Origin: Sphingomonadales bacterium
Lineage (GTDB): Bacteria > Pseudomonadota > Alphaproteobacteria > Sphingomonadales > Sphingomonadaceae
Length of the DNA stretch: 17,813 bases
Direction: 5' to 3'
Assembly: GCA_004292705.1 (NCBI GenBank)
Contig: RDXA01000348.1
Location: forward strand, 1-17,813
A program made the position numbers and the translations under genes. The notes under the pieces are model-generated. The model ran no database searches. It had not been told where the DNA came from and was given only the letters and a program-made list of their open reading frames with translations. The number at the start of each line of letters is the position of its first letter. Position 1 is the stretch's first letter. Below are positions 13,031-17,813 of the stretch, piece after piece.

Positions 13031-14683
13031 TCACTCCCCCCGCACCTTCACTCCGCCAATCCAAACCTGCAGGATCTTCGTTTCGCGCAACGCGTCGGGC
13101 GAGGCGAATAAGGGGTCGCGGTCGACCAGCAGAAAATCGGCGCGCTCGCCCGGGACAAGTCGCCCGAACCGCCCTTCGGCAAACCCGGCATAGGCGGCGT
13201 CAGATGTGAAACCTGCAAGCGCCTGTTCGCGGCTCACCGTCTCTTGCGGGAACCACCCGCCGAAGGGCTGGCCGCCAGCGTCGGTGCGGCTGATTGCGGC
13301 GGCCATGCCGGCCCAGGGATCGGCAGGCTCCACGGGTGCGTCAGACCCGAAGGCCAGCCGCCCGCCGACTTTCAGCACGCTCCGCCACGGATAGGCGCCT
13401 GCCAGCCGGTCCGGCCCCAGCCGCGCTTCGGCCATCAGCCTGTCCGAGGTCTGGTGGAGCGGCTGCATCGAAGCGATCACCCCGTGCTGCCCCAGCCGCG
13501 CGATATCGACCGGATCGATAATCTGCGCGTGCTCGATACGCCAGCGCCGGTCGCCCTTGTAGCTGGTCGAAAGCTCCTCGATCGCGGCGAGCACCTCGGC
13601 ATTGGCACCGTCGCCGATGGCGTGGACGGCGGTCTGGAAATTGTCCATCGCCGCGCGGCTCATCAGATTGCGCAGCTGCGAGGGGCTGAGCAGCGGCAGG
13701 CCCCGCGCGCCCGGATCGTCGTGGTAAGGCGCCTTCAGCACCGCCCCGCGCGATCCCAGCGCGCCGTCGAGATAGAGCTTGATCCCGGGCATGCGCAGAT
13801 GATCGGCATAGAGCCAAGCGGTGGGCTCGGGCCCGGCGACCTGCTCGAGCGTGTCGATACTGTCGGCATAGGCCATAATGCGGACCATCAGCCGCCCCGC
13901 ATCCCCGGCGCGGCGGAAGGTGTTCCAGTCGACCAGTTCGGTGCCCATGTCCGCGACCGCAGTGACACCCTTGCCCAGCAATACCTCCTGCGCCTTGGCG
14001 AAAGCCAGATCACGGTCTTCGGGGCGCGGGGGGGGAACGACCTTGCCGACCAGCTGGACAGCATTGTCGACGAAGACGCCGGCGGGATTGCCCTTGGCAT
14101 CACGGATGATCTTGCCGCCCGACGGATCGGGAGTCTTGGCCGTCACGCCCGCTGTCTGGATCGCCAGCGTATTGCCCCAGTTGGCATGATTATCAGCGCG
14201 TTCGAGCCACACCGGACGGTCGGCGACCACCGTATCCAGCTCAGCCGCCGTGGGGAAGCGTCCGAGGCCCCACTTCTCCTGGTTCCAGCCGCGCCCGATG
14301 ATCCACGGACGACCGGGGTTCTCCTCGGCGAAAGTCCTGATTTTCGTCAGCGCATCTTCGAGCGAGGTGGTGGCCGAGAGATCGAGCGTCAGCGCGGCAA
14401 AGCCGATGTCCATCACGTGCACATGCGCGTCGATCATGCCGGGCAGCATCACCCGCCCTTTGCCATCGAGGCGGTAATCCACCGCAGGCCGCTTGTCCCC
14501 CCGCGCCAGCACGGCGGTCACCTTGCCCTCTTCATCGAAGATGAGGCCGGAGAAGCGCTTCACCTTGCCCTCGGCATCGATCGTGATCCCGTCGACATTG
14601 TCGACCAGCGTATCGGCCCAAGCGGGCGCGGCGAGAGCAAGAGCGGATACGGCAGCAAGAGCGGCAGAGACAGTGCGCAGCAT
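13031..14683 (-). CDS. Secreted YtcJ-type amidohydrolase
   Basis: The 550-residue protein is a metal-dependent amidohydrolase of the amidohydro_3 / YtcJ group, whose members hydrolyse N-acyl amino acids, dipeptides or related amides; the substrate is unknown. Metal-site candidates are His87 and His89 (DAHVH), Lys302 (IKLYLDGALGSRG), His354 (VHAIGDG), His385 (IEHAQ) and Asp448 (FGSDAP). A Sec-type signal peptide covers about 1-23 (MLRTVSAALAAVSALALAAPAWA), so the mature enzyme is periplasmic or secreted; there is no twin-arginine motif despite the neighbouring tat genes. I chose ATG 14683 because GAGGA lies 5 bases upstream on the minus strand and the signal peptide begins there; the upstream in-frame ATG at 14749 would bury it. 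Confidence 0.88.
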   Translation of the reverse strand: MLRTVSAALAAVSALALAAPAWADTLVDNVDGITIDAEGKVKRFSGLIFDEEGKVTAVLARGDKRPAVDYRLDGKGRVMLPGMIDAHVHVMDIGFAALTLDLSATTSLEDALTKIRTFAEENPGRPWIIGRGWNQEKWGLGRFPTAAELDTVVADRPVWLERADNHANWGNTLAIQTAGVTAKTPDPSGGKIIRDAKGNPAGVFVDNAVQLVGKVVPPPRPEDRDLAFAKAQEVLLGKGVTAVADMGTELVDWNTFRRAGDAGRLMVRIMAYADSIDTLEQVAGPEPTAWLYADHLRMPGIKLYLDGALGSRGAVLKAPYHDDPGARGLPLLSPSQLRNLMSRAAMDNFQTAVHAIGDGANAEVLAAIEELSTSYKGDRRWRIEHAQIIDPVDIARLGQHGVIASMQPLHQTSDRLMAEARLGPDRLAGAYPWRSVLKVGGRLAFGSDAPVEPADPWAGMAAAISRTDAGGQPFGGWFPQETVSREQALAGFTSDAAYAGFAEGRFGRLVPGERADFLLVDRDPLFASPDALRETKILQVWIGGVKVRGE

Positions 14684-14835
14684 GAATGTCCTCAGGGTGG
14701 CATAAAGCGGTAGGCTGAGGTGCCTATCGCTTTGCCAGTCGCTTGCCAACTTTGACCCGTGCGGGAAATCCTTTAGCGGAAATGGCGTGTGGCCGATTGC
14801 CCTTGCGCGCCCAAGTCTCTAATCGCCCGTGCATC
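14684..14835. promoter_or_regulatory. Divergent intergenic region, amidohydrolase / threonine ammonia-lyase
   Basis: This 152-base gap must hold promoters for both directions. TTGACC at 14752-14757 is a good plus-strand -35 candidate, but no convincing -10 follows at the right spacing. CTGAGG (14715-14720) and CCTCAG (14690-14695) are inverted repeats. In the minus-strand transcript this 6-bp stem would cover the amidohydrolase ribosome-binding sequence. No gene is seen here. Confidence 0.4.
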
Positions 14836-16098
14836 ATGTCTTCGCAACCAGCCGCATCGAGCCCCAAGGGCGCCGCCGCCACCCCGGCCGACCTTACCCT
14901 TGACGACGTCCGCGCCGCCGCCGCGCGGATCGCGGGCGCGGTGGTCGAAACGCCGATGATGCACTCGATCACCCTGTCGAACATTACTGGCGCGGATATC
15001 TGGCTGAAGTTCGAGAACCTGCAATTTACCGCCGCCTACAAGGAGCGCGGGGCGCTCAATGCGCTGCTGCTGCTGAATGACGAACAGCGCGGGCGCGGTG
15101 TGATTGCGGCTTCGGCTGGGAACCACAGCCAAGGGCTCAGCTACCACGGCACGCGCCTTGGCGTGCCCGTCACGATCGTCATGCCGCGCACCACCCCGAC
15201 GGTGAAGGTGATGCAGACCGAAAGCGTCGGCGGCAAAGTGGTGCTGGAAGGCGAAACCTTTGACGAGGCCTATGCTCACGCGAGAAAGCTCGAAGGCGAG
15301 CTGGGCCTGACCTTTGTTCACCCTTTCGATGATCCTGATGTTGCGGCGGGTGCAGGCACGGTGGCGCTGGAAATGCTCGCCGTGAAGCCCGATCTCGATT
15401 GCATCGTCACCCCGATTGGCGGGGGCGGGCTGATCTCGGGGATGGCAACGGTTGCCAAGGCGATCAATCCGGCGATCGAGGTTGTGGGCGTGCAGGCGGG
15501 GCTGTTCCCATCGATGTTCGACCGGATCAAGGGCGCGAACCTGCCGTGCGGCGGGGACACGCTGGCGGAAGGCATCGCGGTCAAGGTGCCGGGCGATTTC
15601 ACCGCGAAAGTGATCGCCGAAAAGGTTGATGACATCCTGCTGGTTGACGAACCCGCACTGGAAAAAGCAGTCGCGCTGCTCCTTCAGATCGAGAAGACGG
15701 TGGTCGAAGGCGCGGGTGCGGCGGGGCTTGCTGCTGTGCTGCGCAATCCGGCGCGCTTTGCGGGCAAGACCATCGGTCTGGCGCTGTGCGGGGGGAATAT
15801 CGACACGCGCCTGCTTGCCAATGTGTTGCTGCGCGATCTGGCGCGGCAGGGGCGTCTAGCACGCCTCAGGATCACGTTGCAGGATCGCCCTGGCGCACTG
15901 TTCAGGGTGATGCGCCTGTTCGACGAGCACAACGTCAACATCATCGAGATCTACCACCAGCGCATTTTCACCACGCTGCCGGCCAAGGGCCTGATCACCG
16001 ATATCGAATGCGAAGCGCGCGATGCCGAGCAGGTCGACCGGCTGGTCGAGGGGCTGCGTGCCAATGGCTATTCGGTGCAGCTGGTCGAACTCGGCTGA
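14836..16098 (+). CDS. ilvA: Threonine ammonia-lyase with one C-terminal ACT domain
   Basis: This PLP enzyme converts threonine to 2-oxobutanoate and ammonia, the first step of isoleucine synthesis or a catabolic route. The 420-residue product has the PLP lysine Lys69 in FTAAYKERGALNAL, the SAGNHSQG loop (93-100), and the phosphate-binding GGGGLISG (195-202). A single ACT domain lies at about 343-419, starting LRITLQDRPGALFRVM, a likely site for allosteric amino-acid control. It is shorter than the E. coli biosynthetic enzyme, which has two ACT-like modules, and longer than catabolic TdcB, which has none. I chose ATG 14836 from the family N-terminus (LTLDDVRAAAARIAG); the frame is open to ATG 14743. 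No clear Shine-Dalgarno sequence is seen. Confidence 0.92.
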   Translation: MSSQPAASSPKGAAATPADLTLDDVRAAAARIAGAVVETPMMHSITLSNITGADIWLKFENLQFTAAYKERGALNALLLLNDEQRGRGVIAASAGNHSQGLSYHGTRLGVPVTIVMPRTTPTVKVMQTESVGGKVVLEGETFDEAYAHARKLEGELGLTFVHPFDDPDVAAGAGTVALEMLAVKPDLDCIVTPIGGGGLISGMATVAKAINPAIEVVGVQAGLFPSMFDRIKGANLPCGGDTLAEGIAVKVPGDFTAKVIAEKVDDILLVDEPALEKAVALLLQIEKTVVEGAGAAGLAAVLRNPARFAGKTIGLALCGGNIDTRLLANVLLRDLARQGRLARLRITLQDRPGALFRVMRLFDEHNVNIIEIYHQRIFTTLPAKGLITDIECEARDAEQVDRLVEGLRANGYSVQLVELG

Positions 16099-16127
16099 AA
16101 TCTGCCTGGGATCGGGCTGGCCAAACT

Positions 16128-16144
16128 CCGGGCAAAAATCCCGG
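16128..16144. other. Small hairpin after ilvA
   Basis: CCGGG (16128-16132) and CCCGG (16140-16144) form a 5-bp stem with the loop CAAAAAT, 30 bases after the threonine ammonia-lyase stop. It is not followed directly by T residues, although a TTTTT run lies about 20 bases further on, so termination is possible but not well supported. Confidence 0.3.
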
Positions 16145-16211
16145 TATGCGCCATTGCGGGCCATCTTTTTCGGGAGATACCTCGCCTTCCGCGCATATTC
16201 TCGAATTTTTC

Positions 16212-16230
16212 ATGGTTAAGGGACTTTTAC
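16212..16230. promoter_or_regulatory. CtrA-like motif upstream of bpt
   Basis: TTAA (16216-16219), seven bases, then TTAC (16227-16230) matches the alphaproteobacterial CtrA consensus TTAA-N7-TTAA at 7 of 8 positions. ATGGTTAA (16212-16219) is also the reverse complement of TTAACCAT, a CtrA half-site form. It lies about 80 bases before bpt in an A/T-rich spacer. It is a motif match only and could occur by chance. Confidence 0.3.
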
Positions 16231-16255
16231 CGCGGCTTGGGGCAGGGCATAAGAT
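16226..16255 (+). promoter_or_regulatory. Possible promoter for bpt-tamA
   Basis: TTTACC (16226-16231) and TAAGAT (16250-16255) are separated by 18 bases, each with four matches to sigma70-type boxes. It lies in a 211-base spacer that is visibly more A/T-rich than its flanks, and overlaps the CtrA-like motif. The transcript would have a leader of about 50 bases. Confidence 0.33.
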
Positions 16256-16309
16256 TTTCTTAACGGTTTCGCCCCGGCGATTCATCCGCACAAAGGACAG
16301 GCCACACCC

Positions 16310-17155
16310 GTGACGGCACCGATCCGCTTCCCTCGGTTCTTCGTGACCAGTCCTGCGCCCTGTCCCTATTTGCCGGGGCGCAGCGAGCGCAAGGTGTTCA
16401 CCGAGCTCAAGGGCCCCCACGCTGACCAGCTGAACGAGGCGCTGGGGCGCATCGGCTTCCGCCGTAGCCAGACCGTTGCCTACCGCCCGTCCTGTCTTGA
16501 TTGTCAGGCCTGCGTCTCGGTGCGGGTACTGGCAGGCCAGTTCCGCCCCTCCGCTACCCAGAAGCGCGACCTGAAGCGCAACAGCGATCTTACTGTGACC
16601 GAATGCCGCCCTTGGGCGACCGACGAGCAATTCGAACTGCTCGCCCGCTACCTCGGCCAGCGCCATCCCGATGGCGGCATGTCGGCGATGGACGAGCTCG
16701 ATTATGCCGACATGATCGAGCATACCCCGGTGAGCAGTGTGGTCACCGAATATCGCGAGCCGGGGCCGAACGGCAAGCCCGGGCGGCTGGTAGGTGCCTG
16801 CCTGACCGACCGGCAGGGTGACGGCCTGTCGATGATCTATTCCTTTTACGAGCCCGACCATCCGGCCCGCGCTGGGCTGGGCAACTTCATCATCCTCGAT
16901 CATATCCGCCGGGCGGCCGAGGAAGGCTTGCCATACGTCTATCTGGGTTACTGGGTCGAGGGCAGTCCGCGGATGCAGTACAAGATCCGGTATCGCCCGC
17001 TCGAACGGCTGACGCGCGAGGGCTGGCAGCTGATGGAGCCGACCGAGCAGCACCGACTGATCACCGCCGCGACGGCACCCCGTCAGCCGCAGGACCAACG
17101 CCTGACGGGCGTGCGGGGCAAGGATGGCCAACCTGTCAAGTTCTCGGCCAGTTGA
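16310..17155 (+). CDS. bpt: Aminoacyl-tRNA-protein transferase (Bpt / arginyltransferase family)
   Basis: The 281-residue protein belongs to the bacterial Ate/Bpt family, which transfers an amino acid (leucine for characterised Bpt) from charged tRNA to N-terminal Asp or Glu, marking the protein for ClpS-ClpAP degradation. Signatures are the N-terminal APCPYLPGR (16-24), RRSQTVAYRPSCLDC plus QAC (51-68), LYSFYEPDHPAR-like IYSFYEPDHPARAGLGNF, and the C-terminal YLGYWVEGSPRMQYKIRYRP. Four Cys (18, 62, 65, 68) form a CxxCxxC cluster with one distant partner. It starts at GTG 16310, 12 bases after AAGGA (16293-16297); no ATG fits better. Its 3' end overlaps the tamA-like start by 32 bases. Confidence 0.93.
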   Translation: MTAPIRFPRFFVTSPAPCPYLPGRSERKVFTELKGPHADQLNEALGRIGFRRSQTVAYRPSCLDCQACVSVRVLAGQFRPSATQKRDLKRNSDLTVTECRPWATDEQFELLARYLGQRHPDGGMSAMDELDYADMIEHTPVSSVVTEYREPGPNGKPGRLVGACLTDRQGDGLSMIYSFYEPDHPARAGLGNFIILDHIRRAAEEGLPYVYLGYWVEGSPRMQYKIRYRPLERLTREGWQLMEPTEQHRLITAATAPRQPQDQRLTGVRGKDGQPVKFSAS

Positions 17156-17813
17156 GACTGCGCGGCGGCGTTTTTCACTCGGTCTCGCCATTGTCGCAGG
17201 ATTGGGTCAGGGTCCTCTAACGCCGGACGGCATTCCGGTGGCCGCTGCAGATATGCAGCCGGTGCCGCAGCAGCAGGAAAGCGAGGAGGCGCGCGAGGAA
17301 GCAGGCGCAATCGCCGTTGCGCCGCCGCCCGCACCTGAGCCTGACGCTGCGCCTGTCCCCACGTCGCTCGATGCGCTGATCCCCGCCGATGCGGTCACAA
17401 ACGCTGATGTCTGGGCGGCTGCCGGGGTTGCGAACCAGAGCCCGGTGGTGGTGCCCGATGACCCGCTGGCGGAGGCGTCCGAGCCGTTTACCGGTGGCGC
17501 GCAGGCTGACCTTGCCGTGCCGAGCGATACCGCTTTCCCGCTGACTGTTGATGGCATCCTTGCCGATTTCGCGCTTGAACAGCCCGAACCGTTGCCTGCC
17601 GATCCGGCGCTCGAGCAACTTGCCAGCATCGCCGCTCCGGTGCTTGCCGAGCTTCCCGAACTGGCCGAAACGCGGATCAGCAGCACGCTGGTGTTGGCGC
17701 TGCCGGTTGCCGCGAAGGCCTTTCCCGAGCGAGAGCAATTCGTGGACCGCTTCGAGGATCTCTCGACATTGCGGGCCGCCGAGGAGGAAGGCGACTCTGC
17801 CCCCCAGATCGCT
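17124..17813 (+). CDS. tamA: TamA-like outer membrane assembly protein, N-terminal part (runs off right edge)
   Basis: The frame opening after 17105 has its first start at ATG 17124 and is open to the window end (230 codons). A basic n-region (ETARRRF) and hydrophobic stretch (SLGLAIVAGLGQG, 18-30) look like a signal peptide, perhaps cut near VAAAD (40-44). Residues about 45-180 are rich in Pro, Ala, Glu and Asp. From about 184 (RISSTLVLALP) to the end (FVDRFEDLSTLRAAEEEGDSAPQ broken after 20 residues) the sequence resembles, from memory, the region leading into the first POTRA domain of sphingomonad TamA/BamA-family proteins. TamA works with TamB in moving lipids or autotransporters to the outer membrane. 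POTRA and beta-barrel domains would lie beyond the window. The start overlaps bpt by 32 bases in another frame. Confidence 0.7.
   Translation, partial: MANLSSSRPVETARRRFSLGLAIVAGLGQGPLTPDGIPVAAADMQPVPQQQESEEAREEAGAIAVAPPPAPEPDAAPVPTSLDALIPADAVTNADVWAAAGVANQSPVVVPDDPLAEASEPFTGGAQADLAVPSDTAFPLTVDGILADFALEQPEPLPADPALEQLASIAAPVLAELPELAETRISSTLVLALPVAAKAFPEREQFVDRFEDLSTLRAAEEEGDSAPQIA

Noticed and set aside
13244..14713. 489-codon plus-strand frame opposite the amidohydrolase
   Set aside because: The opposite strand encodes a full amidohydrolase with metal ligands and a signal peptide; the plus frame is a GC-driven shadow.
15995..17191. 398-codon minus-strand frame opposite bpt
   Set aside because: It is antisense to Bpt with all family motifs and crosses the ilvA-bpt spacer without a start signal.
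17207..17738. Minus-strand frames at the right end
   Set aside because: They are Ser/Gly/Ala-rich shadows of the plus-strand TamA-like gene, which has a signal peptide and fits the gene context.
1..17813. Defence islands, CRISPR arrays, insertion sequences, prophage, tRNA or rRNA genes
   Set aside because: I looked through all intergenic regions and found no repeat-spacer array, transposase, integrase, or tRNA-like cloverleaf.

Overview
This is GC-rich core chromosome of an alphaproteobacterium, most likely a sphingomonad of the Erythrobacter/Porphyrobacter type. I infer this from gene order (ispH-thrB-rnhA; argS-SPOR-nagZ-scpAB-tatABC), a CpaA-type prepilin peptidase, and a TamA-like protein with a long acidic/Pro/Ala-rich N-terminus. 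Assignments rest on reading motifs and recalled family sequences; no search was run. I found no rRNA, tRNA, CRISPR array, insertion sequence, phage gene or recognisable defence system, and no gene-free stretch longer than about 235 bases.

Layout. Positions 1-396 (minus) hold the start of cpaA, running off the left edge. Divergent from it is an alpha/beta hydrolase (530-1471), joined by an ATGA overlap to a D-arginine-dehydrogenase-like FAD oxidoreductase (1468-2583), then a small YegP/DUF1508 gene (2644-2820). A REP-like inverted repeat with a T7 tract (2834-2931) separates these from a convergent minus-strand operon ispH-thrB-rnhA (5375 to 2934). Divergent from ispH is an uncharacterised lipoprotein gene (5447-6097), followed by a hairpin-rich spacer (6098-6330).

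A tightly packed plus-strand block follows: argS (6331-8079), a SPOR-domain membrane protein (8125-8805), nagZ (8960-9982), scpA (9979-10767), scpB (10764-11414) and tatA-tatB-tatC (11522-12993). It brings together arginine-tRNA charging, septal peptidoglycan binding, muropeptide recycling, the SMC kleisin complex and twin-arginine export. nagZ, scpA and scpB are linked by 4-base start/stop overlaps and tatB/tatC by an 8-base overlap.

A convergent secreted amidohydrolase gene (14683 to 13031) is read divergently from an ACT-domain threonine ammonia-lyase (14836-16098). After a 211-base spacer with possible promoter and CtrA-like motifs comes the N-degron aminoacyl-tRNA transferase bpt (16310-17155). 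The 5' end of a TamA-like outer-membrane gene (17124-17813, overlapping bpt by 32 bases) runs off the right edge.

Most genes are housekeeping. The least explained content is the hydrolase/oxidoreductase pair, where the oxidoreductase has lost residues used for D-arginine; the lipoprotein; the hairpin cluster; the TamA extension; and several leaders where the ribosome-binding site may be masked or oddly placed. I did not find a convincing new multi-gene system.
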